Origin: Theropithecus gelada | Taxonomy: Eukaryota; Chordata; Mammalia; Primates; Cercopithecidae | Direction of reading: 5' to 3' | Assembly: GCF_003255815.1 (NCBI RefSeq) | Contig: NC_037674.1 | Coordinates: 25,487,830 to 25,551,829, forward strand | DNA: 64,000 bases | Part shown: piece by piece, positions 45,460 through 54,639 of the stretch | Layout of the letters: each line of letters starts with the position of its first letter | Position numbering within the stretch: position 1 is the first letter of the stretch | Position numbers and translations under genes: made by a program | The notes under the pieces: model-generated | The model's database searches: none | Seen by the model: only the letters and a program-made list of their open reading frames with translations | What the model was told of the DNA's origin: nothing

Positions 45460-46047
45460 GCCAGGCACAGTGGCTCCTGCCTGTAATCCCAGCACTTTGG
45501 GAGGTTGAGGCAGGCGAATCACTTGAGGTCAGGAGTTTGAGACCAGCCTGGTCAACATGGCAAAACCCCATCACTTCTTATAAAATACAAAAATTAGCCA
45601 GGCATGATGGTGCCCGCCTGTAATCCCAGCTAGTTAGAGACTGAGGCACAAAAACCCACAAGGCGGAGGTTGCAGTGAGCCAAGATTGCACCACTGCACT
45701 CCAGCCTGGGCAACAGAGCAAGACTCGGGCCAGGTGCGGTGGCTCACACCTGTAATCCCAGCACTTTGGGAGGCCAAGGGGGACAGATCACGAGGTCAGG
45801 AGATTGAGACCATCCTGGCTAACACAGGGAAACCCCATCTCGACTACAAATACAAAAAATTTACCAGGCGTGGTGGCACATAGCTGTAATCTCACCTACT
45901 CAGGAGGCTGAGGCAAGAGAATCACTTGAACCCAGGAGGCGGATGTTGCAGTGAGTCGAGATGGCACCACTGCACTCCAGCCTGGGTGACAGAGTGAGAC
46001 TCAGTCTCAAAAAAAGAAAAAAAAAATAGAATGAGACTCTGTCTCAA

Positions 46048-46052
<5 letters not shown>
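45460..46052 (+). repeat. Alu SINE interrupted by a second Alu
   Basis: The first Alu runs from CCAGGCACAGTGGCTC to CAAGACTC at 45726. Its remaining tail (AATGAGACTCTGTCTCAAAT) resumes at about 46027, after the nested Alu. Both lie in sense. Confidence 0.9.
45727..46026 (+). repeat. Alu SINE nested in the tail of another Alu
   Basis: From GGGCCAGGTGCGGTGGCTC to CTCAGTCTCAAAAAAAG. It retains ATCACGAGGTCAGGAGATTG and is younger than the host Alu. Confidence 0.94.
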
Positions 46053-46083
<31 letters not shown>

Positions 46084-46192
46084 GTATGTATGTGTGTGTA
46101 TATATGTATATTTGAGACAGTCTCACTCTATATATATATAGCATGAAATATTTATATATATATATGTGTGTTGTGTATATATATATATGGCA
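46027..46192. repeat. TA/CA-rich palindromic repeat
   Basis: An Alu-tail phrase TAGAATGAGACTCTGTCTCA and a (TA)n(CA)n run are followed by a near-complementary mirror ending TTTGAGACAGTCTCACTCTA at 46130. Arms of about 48 bases could pair. TA-rich repeats continue to about 46190. Confidence 0.85.
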
Positions 46193-46473
46193 TGAAATCT
46201 CTGTCCCTCTCCCCTCCCTCCTTCTTAGGACCTCATTTGAATCTCTTACTGTAAGCTGACTTTTATTAAAATGACCTTTGTATGAGTCTTCTCCTCCATA
46301 GATTGGAAGCCCCTATCAAACAAAACCATGTCTTACTAATTTTTTGCATTGAATATAAGGTACTCAATACTTGTTTGCAAATATAATTTATTTTTAAATT
46401 TCTGTCTTTCAAAGTTCACAAATTAAATATAATTGGGAGAATTTTTTCTACCATTTCTTTCTTCACACTTTCT

Positions 46474-46790
46474 TTTTGTTTGTTTGTTTGCTTTTGAGAC
46501 AGAGTCTTGCTCTGTGCCCCAGGCTGGAGTGCAGTGGCACAATCTCGGCTCACTGCAAGCTCTGCCCCCCGGGTTCACGCCATTCTCCTGCCTCAGCCTC
46601 CCGAGTAGCTGGGATTACAGGCGCCTGCCACCACGCCCAGCTAGTTTGTTTTTTTTTTTTTTGTATTTTTTTAGTAGAAACGGGGTTTCACGGTGTTAGC
46701 CAGGATGGTCTCTATCTCCTGACCTTGTGATCCGCCCGCCTTGGCCTCCCAAAGTGCTGGGATTACAGGCTTGAGCCACCGAGCCCGGCC
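46474..46790 (-). repeat. AluY-like SINE at the exon 4 acceptor
   Basis: Antisense full-length Alu. The 18-base target duplication TCTTTCTTCACACTTTCT (46456-46473) has a one-mismatch partner TCTTTCTTGACACTTTCT (46791-46808), which ends only 15 bases before exon 4. The duplicated target is the pyrimidine-rich tract of the acceptor. Confidence 0.95.
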
Positions 46791-46823
46791 TCTTTCTTGA
46801 CACTTTCTATGCTTTCTCTGTAG

Positions 46824-46948
46824 GTGCTACTCTTGCCTTGCGGACTAAATTTTCAGCCAGCCAGTTTTGGGATGACTGCAGAAAATACAACGTCACTGTC
46901 ATTCAGTATATCGGTGAACTGCTTCGGTATTTATGCAACACACCACAG
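46824..46948 (+). CDS. SLC27A2: SLC27A2 exon 4, residues 283-324
   Basis: A 125-base exon from CTGTAG|GTGC to CACCACAG|GTAACA, entering in phase 1 and leaving in phase 0. It encodes ATLALRTKFSASQFWDDCRK, then YNVTVIQYIGELLRYLCNTP and Q. The phrase TVIQYIGELLRYL is conserved throughout the FATP family. The acceptor has a good pyrimidine tract despite the adjacent Alu, with TTGAC at 46796-46800 a candidate branch site. The downstream exon (expected to begin with a lysine codon) is not in the window, so about 296 residues of the C-terminal part are missing from view. Confidence 0.97.
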
Positions 46949-47149
46949 GTAACACTACCCCGGTTGTACTATCATTTTGAAATGGGTAAGATGGAAATTC
47001 AAGTCACTTTGGGTTGTGCTAGGCTTTAGCTGATTTGCATATATCAGTTTTGAGTTTAGTATACAATTATCATGATAAAGTACTTGGCACTGTACCTACC
47101 ATATAGAGGGGACTTATTAGGTGGGAGTTCATATTATTATGATGATGAT

Positions 47150-47485
47150 TATTATTTCCTGACTTTTTACTTGTTTTCACATCTTACCCCCCACCTAGCA
47201 TATCCTGCATTTCCCTCTCTGCTTACTAAAAGCCATTGTCAAAGCCCAGTTCAAATGATACCTCATACATTAAACCTATTTGGGTCACTCCAACAAAAGT
47301 CATTACTCTTCTCCCCTACGTCATTTTATTTCTACCCTCTGTGGCCCTTGTCACATTGCAGGAGTTTGCGTTCATGCCTCCCATCCTTCCTTGGCTATAA
47401 TATCTTTGATGGCCGGAACCACATCTTGTCTCCTTGTTTTCTGTTATACCAAAACCATACAGGAAACTTTTACTTAATATTGTTT
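47150..47485 (+). mobile_element. L2 LINE fragment
   Basis: CAGTTCAAATGATACCTCATAC, GGGTCACTCCAACAAAAG, CCTCTGTGGCCCTTGTCAC and GGCCGGAACCACATCTTG follow L2 3' end order. The plus-strand frames at 47072-47494 are remnants. Confidence 0.65.
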
Positions 47486-47685
47486 AATAAATAAATCCCT
47501 GCGTGACTTTGAAACCAACCAGCCAAGTCTGTCACCAAGCTGGGAACAGAGGCCCCAGGGCATCTCCAACGGCCTTGGATCTGCCTGGTTTGCAGATGTT
47601 CCGCTCTCGATGGGGTTGTTCTCAAGAGCTCCTCCTGCCCAGTCCCTCAACTCTCATCAGAGATCTGGTATCAGGTAGGATTTAT

Positions 47686-47894
47686 CAACAGTGGCACTGC
47701 TGACACTTTGGGCTTTTAATTCTTTGCTGCATGGACTTATTCCGTGCATTATAGAGTGTTTAGCACCCTTTGAACCTTGCCCACGAGATGCCAGTAGTAA
47801 CCTCCCCACCTGCCCAGGTTGTGATCATCAAAATGTCTCCAGATACTGCCAAATATCCCTTGGCAGGCAAATGCTACCCTAGTTGAGAACCACT
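47686..47894 (-). mobile_element. MER20 (hAT-Charlie MITE)
   Basis: On the minus strand it begins CAGTGGTTCTCAACTAGG and proceeds through AAATGTCTCCAGATACTGCC (seen here in the plus orientation), a Zn-like TGCCAGTAGTAACC phrase and a GGTGCTAAAC-type segment to the far end near AGTGGCACTGCTGAC. Typical antisense MER20. Confidence 0.82.
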
Positions 47895-48049
47895 GGGCAA
47901 GACAATGCATTAAACTCGCCAGATTCTAATCCCTTTCACCAGATTCTAGTTCCTTTAATCTACTCAGTCAACTTAACCTCAAAGGATCACTAAGTTCATA
48001 AATTGCTATTGATAAACACCTGTCGTGCTCACCTTACATACCAGCCGCT

Positions 48050-48375
48050 ATGTGATGCAGAAAGAAGTGTCGGATGCTCTTCCCCCAGGTCTCTCTCACC
48101 TCGCTTTACTCAGTATCTGCCCAGCTGTTACCTCATTAGGAGAGAGGCCTCTCCTGCTAATAATCAAACATATCACCTGCCCCTCACTGTCCAGCTTGTC
48201 ACTGCATTTCATGGCACCTGTCACTCCTGACATAGTAAAGGTTTATGTGATTATTGTCTGCCCCCCCCCCGCCCAATTAAATGAAAGTCGCATATGAGCA
48301 GGGGCTCTGTCCACTACCAGATCCACAGCACCGAGATCTGTAAATGACACATCATAGGCATCAACAGATTTTGCG
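48050..48375 (+). mobile_element. L2 LINE fragment
   Basis: TCTCTCACCTCGCTTTACTC, GCATTTCATGGCACCTGTC and GAGCAGGGGCTCTGTCCAC to ACATCATAGGCATCAACAG match the L2 3' region. A C-run lies at 48262-48271. Confidence 0.7.
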
Positions 48376-49120
48376 GACTGAACCTCTTAAATCCCTGACC
48401 CTGAAAAACGTATAGTTGAGTTGAGGGAGCTAAAATGTTTCCCCCAAAATGTTTGGGCTTAGCACATATTATTCTGATTTTTTGGCATATTCAATAGATT
48501 CTTGAGGATCACCATTAGCAGTGAGTTGGGTTAGGGCGTTTTCCACAGCAGTTTCTGTTGATGTCATTATTGAATTTTTTTCTCATTAATATTCCACGTG
48601 GCCCTCAAGATAGCATGTCTCTCCATTAACATCCGGAAATCCATATGGGGCCCTTCTGCTGGGCTTTTCTTCTCTACCTTAAAGACACTCCCTTGTCAGT
48701 TAGAAATCTCCTGGGGAGTGTGTGTTGTTTCTATACGTTCTAATGGGAGCTTCCTTTCGACTGGAGGAAAATAAATATGTTTGTGTGTAGCTGTCTTAAG
48801 GCTTACACGTACCCACATACACACATGCACACATACACACACACATGCATGCACTCTCCCAGTTTTTCTCTTACTGTTGTCTCGAATACTGGAAAACAAA
48901 GACAATTTGATTGGGGTTTTATGACTTCAAAATATGCTATGATTTAATGCATAATCTTGAATGACCCCTGGACTTCCTATTTGCCAGTGCTTCCCCACCC
49001 CTGAGTTCTGTTTGTCTGGAAAATACTTATAAAAAGTATAATAAAAGATCAAAGTTATCTCAAAAAAAAAAAAAAAAAAAAACTTCAGTTAAAGGGTTTT
49101 TTTTGATCACAGGTCATCAG
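48376..49120. other. Intron 4 sequence, nothing recognised
   Basis: No exon. A CA-rich run lies at about 48815-48852 and poly-A at 49062-49081. Confidence 0.45.
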
Positions 49121-49418
49121 TCCAGGCAAGATGGCTCACACCTCTAATCCCAACACTTTGGGAGGCCGAGGCGGGCAGATCATTCAAGGTCAAGAGTTCA
49201 AGACCAGCCTGGCCAACATGGAGAAACCCCGTATCTACTAAAAATACAAAAATTAGCGGGGTTTGTTGGCACGCGCCTGTAATCCCAACTGCTCGGGAGG
49301 CTGAAGCAAGAGAGTCGCTTGAAGCGGGAGGCAGATGTTGCCGTGAGCCAAGATTGTGCCACTGCACTCCAGCCTGGGTGACAGAACAAGACCCTATCTC
49401 AAAAAAAAAAAAAAAAAA
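49121..49418 (+). repeat. Alu SINE (AluS-like)
   Basis: Sense Alu from TCCAGGCAAGATGGCTC to CCCTATCTCAAAAAA. Flanks ATCACAGGTCAT and ATCATAGGTCAT are the likely target duplication. Confidence 0.94.
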
Positions 49419-49959
49419 GGAAAAGAAAACAATCATAGGTCATTAGACAAGCAGGAGATCTATGCAAAATTTTTTTTTTAATTTAATCATGGGTCATCAT
49501 AGGAAGTAGGAAGTCCAGATTCTGTGGGGGATGGGAAAGATTATATCAAAAAGACTTTGCAAAAAATAAAAATAAAAAAGAATTGGATAAAAACTAGAAT
49601 GAATGGGGGAAGGGCCTAGATCAATGTAATCAGGAACTTCCTCACCCTTAGAGCTGCCTAGAATACGCTGTTGCTGGAGGGACTAACCCCACCAACGACT
49701 CCCAAGCACTGGATGCCAGGGAGGTTTGCAACCTCTGCCTTAGCAGAGCAGCTAAACCAATGACACCCATCCACAGACATACATGGCCCAGCTCATCAGG
49801 AGGATCTGGGGCCAGTGCTGGGAGGTGGAAGCCACTGTGCTTCTCTGCCCTCTTCTCAGCCATATTCAGTAGCTTCTCTGGTGGAGCAGGGGGCTATGGA
49901 GAATGGTTCCAGCCACACTCAGTGGTTCAGATTTGGCTCCAGATACTTAAAGTAGTGCT
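49419..49959. other. Intron 4 sequence, nothing recognised
   Basis: Fairly GC-balanced sequence from 49620 to 49960 with open frames on both strands (49648-49863, 49760-50020) but no splice-bounded exon I can defend. Confidence 0.4.
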
Positions 49960-50255
49960 GAGAGCAAGTACTCTGGAGTTAGTCAGCCTGAATCCTGACT
50001 GTACCATTGGAGCAGGATAGTTAACCTCTCTAAATCTCAGCTTCCCATCAGCCAACAAGGAGATAATAGTACCTACCTCACATGAGGTCTACAAAGACAA
50101 CATGAGATGATATACGTAAACCACGTAGTAGCTGGAACTTAGTAAATGCTCAACACATGTTGCCATTATTATCATTATCATTTTCCATGCCTAACAGTGT
50201 GTCGCTCATAATAGGCATCCCATACATATTTGTTGAATGAATCAATGAATATTCT
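49960..50255 (+). repeat. MIR followed by L2 3' end
   Basis: A sense MIR (GGAGTTAGTCAGCCTGAATC, TAGTTAACCTCTCTAAATC, AGATAATAGTACCTACCTCAC) continues to about 50180. An L2-type end CATACATATTTGTTGAATGA closes at about 50250. Confidence 0.78.
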
Positions 50256-51674
50256 GCCCACTTACACAAAGAAAGAAATAAGGGAAAACATTCTACTTAA
50301 TCACTCTCCTCTGAGGTTGAGTAGGGGATTAGATAGCAAAGCTGTTGACCTAAGTGATTTTTAAAATATTATAGTGAATATTTTCTATTTATTTTGCCAT
50401 CTTCCCACATTGTTTTTGGGCCTTTCCTTTCAGAGCACCTGTTTGTAATGAAAGGCCATTCTGATTCGTTTCTTGCAGTGTATGGTTGTCACCTCCCATT
50501 CGGTTTGTGTAGTTGCCTAAAAACCATGTCATCTAGGGAAAGTTATTTACTGGAACATGATATTGCTAAAGCTCAGTGTTTCTTTCCTCCAATTACAGAC
50601 TGAAGCTACAGCAAGGGGTCTCAGTGAGGCTTTAGGCCACCTGCTGGAGTGTGGGAGGAGGAAGACAGAAAGGGAACCAAAAAAGAGTTCCAGCGGCCAC
50701 ACATAGAAGCATGATATTTGGAAGGAGAAATAATATTGACCAAAACCCTGAAAAAGCTGAATAGACTCAACTTACCTCTAGTGTTGTCTGCATCCCCCCA
50801 AAATTAGATAACCTCTGTGGTCCCTTCTAGCCTAAAATTTCTGTCTCTGCATCAGCTTCATTCTGTTCAAAAAAGAGAATGGATGGATGTGTTGCAGCAC
50901 AGAGTGAAGAGTGGCCAGTATGACTCCCTTTGGCCCAAGACAGAGGGAGGCCAAAAGAAAGAGGGAAGGGGAGCAGAATCAGGAAGGTTCGCCAGGGAAA
51001 GTGGGCTTTGAAGAATACAGAGAAGTTCTGCAGGTAGGCAAGAAAAGAAGGGGTTCTGGCCAGCAGGAAAATCACGTGAGCCGTGAGCTGAAGGACCCAG
51101 CACACTGGGGACTGCAAGCAGTCTGGCAGGAGGTAAAGCTGAAGGGCTGGGTCAGGTGGCAAGGGCTTCACTCTGCTGAGACTCAAATGTGAACATGACA
51201 AGCCATGACTAAAGGGCCTTACATGGAAGAGTGATGTGGAAGATGGCATTTTTAGACAGTCCTTTTGGCTATGGTGGGAGAATACACAGAAGGACGAAGG
51301 GCCTCTTGTGTAAAGCAAACAGGTGGAACCTTGTCCAGGCAGAAGTGTAACATATTAATTATTAAGAACAGGGACTCCGGAGTTTTCCTAAGGTGATAAA
51401 GAGCTTCTGCCTTTTCACCCCAAAACAAGGAGATGAGAAAAACACACACAAACACCATCATCTCAGAAACTAAGAGACATCGCAACCATGAACTACATAG
51501 TATAGGAAGCTAAAAGATAACAGTGACTGACATAATAGGCTGAGAAGGATGAAACTTAAGAGGCAAGTCCCAACAAGAAGGTTGTTGCCTTCCTGAAAGC
51601 TGAGAAATTGCAGATGCTGAATACAGCTGAAGGTGGGATGAAGTGTCAGGCTTAAAACGGGGGTTATTTGAAAC
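50256..51674. other. Intron 4 sequence, no exon seen
   Basis: No recognised coding exon. The part at 50870-51240 reads like a diverged old repeat on either strand, and the open frames 50817-51318 lie in it. Confidence 0.4.
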
Positions 51675-51689
51675 TCTGTGTAAGAAGTA
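51675..51689. repeat. L1P copy 2, 5' target-site duplication
   Basis: TCTGTGTAAGAAGTA is found again, without mismatch, at 58579-58593 just after the A-rich L1 tail. Confidence 0.93.
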
Positions 51690-53850
51690 AAATACAGAGG
51701 ACAGGAGATCAAGGCGAACGCAAGGCAGGACTAGATTGTGGCTCCAGACAGAGCAGCATGCGGAGGCTCGCATTGTGAATTTTAGCTCCAGATTGACTGC
51801 AAGAACTAACCAGCAATCCTGAGAGGACCCACAGACCCTCTGAAAGAAGTGGACTGCTCCTGGAGGACCCAGGAGACACCCCAAATACTATGATCGCCCC
51901 AACTGTGGAAGTGGGAAAGGGAGACCCTCATCTCCCGAACACACACTGGAGAAGCTGAAGGTCTGTTTGCAGAAGAAGTTCCCAACTTTACCTGGAGCTG
52001 AGTCAAGAGCCAAACCGAGCAAAATACAGAGGCAGAGGAAGCTGTAGAAAGGCCCTGGGAGCTCGCTGGGTCCCCTAGCAGGGCATTCCTGCCTGGCACC
52101 ACAGGGATCCATCAGGAGGGTGGACAGAGGAGCAGGGGGTAAAACTCCACAGGGAGAAGGAATTCTCTAGCTGAACTTTATGACAATTTGAATGGGGCAA
52201 GAAGAAACTCCTGGCCAGAACTCCAGGGAGGGCACGAATCTGGCTTGCAGACCCCACAGGTGGGGAAGAACTAAAGCCTTTTCTTTAACAGCTGGGAGGC
52301 AGAAAGCCTTGGGCAAGTTTTCAAGCCTGACTCGCCCTCCACCTGGAGACAGACTCAGGGCTGTTGTGGGGGCACGGTGGGAGTAAGACCAGCCCTTCAG
52401 GTTGCCTGGAAGCTGGATGAGGCCTGTGACTGCCAGTTTTCCCCCACTTCCCTGACAACCTGCATGACTCAGCAGAGACAGCCATAATCCTCTTAGGTAC
52501 ACAACTCCAGTGACCTGGGAACCTCGCCCCATCCCCCACAGCAGCCACAGCAAGACTGGCCCAAGGAGAGTCTGAGCTCAGACAGGCCTAGCCCTGCCCC
52601 TACCTGATGGTCCTTCCCTATCCACCTTGGTAGCAGAGGACAAAGAACATATAGTCTTAGGGATAATAGGGCCCTGCCCACTGCCAGTGCCTCTCCACAC
52701 TACTGCAGCTGATGCTTTCTGGAAAGTACCACCTCCTGGCAGGAGACCAACCAGCACAAAACAGGGCATTAAACCACCAAAGCTAAGGACCCCTATGGAG
52801 TCATTGCATCCTCGGCCACCTCCACTGGAACAGGTGCTGGTATCCATGGCTGAGAGACCCATAGATAGTTCGCATCACAGGACTCTGTGCAGATAACCCC
52901 CAGTACCAGCCCGGAGCCGAGTAGACTTGCTGGGTGGCTAGACCCAGAAGAGAGACAACAATCACTGCAGTTTAGCTCACAGGAACCACATCAATAGGAA
53001 AAGGAGGAGAGTGCTACATCAAAGGAATACCCCATGGGACAAAATTCTGAACAACACCCTTTAGCCCTAGACCTTCCATCTGATGGAGCCTACCCAAATG
53101 AGAAGGAATCAGAAAACCAGCCCTGGTAATATGACAAACCAAGGCTCGTCAACATCCCCAAAAGATCACACTAGTTCACCAGCAATGAATCCAAACCAAG
53201 AAGAAATCCCTGATTTGCCTGAAAAAAAGTTCAGGAGGTTAGTTATTAAGCTAATCAGGGAGGAACCAGAGAAATACGAAGCCCAATGCAAGGAAATCCA
53301 AAAAATTTTACAAGAGTGAAGGGAGAAATATTCAAGGAAATAGATAGCTTAAAGAAAACAAGAAGCAAAAATTCAGGAAACTTTGGACACACTTTTAGAA
53401 ATGCAAAATGCTCTAGAAAGTCTCGGCAATAGAATTGAACAAGTAGAAGAAAGAAATTCAGAGCTTGAAGACAAGGTCTTTGAATTAACCCAATAAATAA
53501 AGACAAAGAAAAAATAATAAGGAAATATGAACAAAGCCTCCAAGAAGTCTGGGATTAAATGACCAAACCTAAGAATACTTGATGTTTCTGAGGAAGAAGA
53601 CAATTCTAAACACTTGGAAAACATATTTGGGTGAATAATTGAGGAAAACTTTCCAGTCTTGCTAGACCTAGACATGCAAATACAAGAAGCACAAAGAACA
53701 CCTGGGAAATTCATCACAAAAAGATCTTTGCCTAGGCATATTGTCATCAGGTTATCCAATGTTAAGACCAAGGAAAGAATCTTAAGAGCTGTGAGACAGA
53801 AGCACCAGATAACCTATAAAGGAAAACCTATTAGATTAACAGCAGATTTA

Positions 53851-54157
53851 GGCTGGGCGCAGTGGCTCAAGCCTGTAATCCCAGCACTTTGGGAGGCCGA
53901 GACGGGCAGATCACGAGGTCAGGAGATCGAGACCATCCTGGTTAACCTGGTGAAACCCCATCTCTACTAAAAAATACAAAAACTAGCCGGGCGAGGTGGC
54001 GGGCGCCTGTAGTCCCAACTCGGGAGGCTGAGGCAGGAGAATGGCATGAACCCAGGAGGCGGAGCTTGCAGTGAGCTGAGATCCGGCCACTGCACTCCAG
54101 CCTGGGCGACCGAGCGAGACTCCGTCTCAAAAAAAAAAAAAAAAAAAAAAAAAAACA
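53851..54157 (+). repeat. AluY of Old World monkey type
   Basis: Sense Alu from GGCTGGGCGCAGTGGCTC, with GATCACGAGGTCAGGAGATC (AluY) and right-arm variants GAGATCCGGCCACTGC and GGGCGACCGAGCGAGAC that I associate with cercopithecid AluY subfamilies. A poly-A tail runs to 54155 and into the N gap. It looks young (few changes). Confidence 0.92.
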
Positions 54158-54236
54158 NNNNNNNNNNNNNNNNNNNNNNNNNNNNNNNNNNNNNNNNNNN
54201 NNNNNNNNNNNNNNNNNNNNNNNNNNNNNNNNNNNN
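54158..54236. other. Assembly gap (79 N)
   Basis: A run of 79 N between the Alu poly-A (ending ACA at 54155-54157) and another A-run at 54237-54258, after which the L1 ORF1 sequence resumes at TTATCAGCAGAAACC. The Alu target duplication on the right cannot be read cleanly because of it. Confidence 0.98.
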
Positions 54237-54639
54237 AAAAAAAAAAAAAAAAAAAAAACATTTATCAGCAGAAACCCTACAAGCTAGAAGGGTTTGGGGC
54301 CCTATCTTCAGCCACCTCAAACAAAACAATTGTCAGCCAATAATTTTGTATCCAGCGAAACTAAGCATCATATATGAAGGAAAGATATAGTCGTTTTCAG
54401 ACAAACAAATGCTGAGAGAATTCGCCATTACCAAGCTACCACTATAAGACTTGCTAAAAGGAGCTCTAAATCTTGAAACACATCCCGGAAACACATCATA
54501 ACACAACCTCTTTAAAGCATAAATCACACAAGACCTATAAAACAAAAATACAAGTTAAAAAGCAAACAAAAAACAAAAAAACAAAAATTCACAGGCAACA
54601 AAGAGCATGATGAAAGGAACAGTACCTCACATTTCAATA

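Larger units (their letters stand above)
43889..46823 (+). other. SLC27A2: SLC27A2 intron 3
   Basis: A 2.9 kb intron, donor GTAAGC, acceptor CTTTCTCTGTAG. It carries four Alus, one MaLR LTR and TA/CA-rich repeats. No extra exon seen. Confidence 0.95.
53083..54470 (+). pseudogene. L1 ORF1 remnant in L1P copy 2
   Basis: Opens near 53083 with a 78-residue frame ending in EKYEAQCKEIQKILQE; a stop follows in the coiled coil. Another frame starts at 53659 and includes RSLPRHIVIRL. An Alu (53851-54157) and the N gap split the C-terminal part. It corresponds to the ORF1p of L1 but cannot be translated whole. Confidence 0.87.

Noticed and set aside
50827..51318. 163-residue minus-strand open frame in intron 4
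   Set aside because: Composition-driven, no domain, no exon signals; the plus strand is also open in places.
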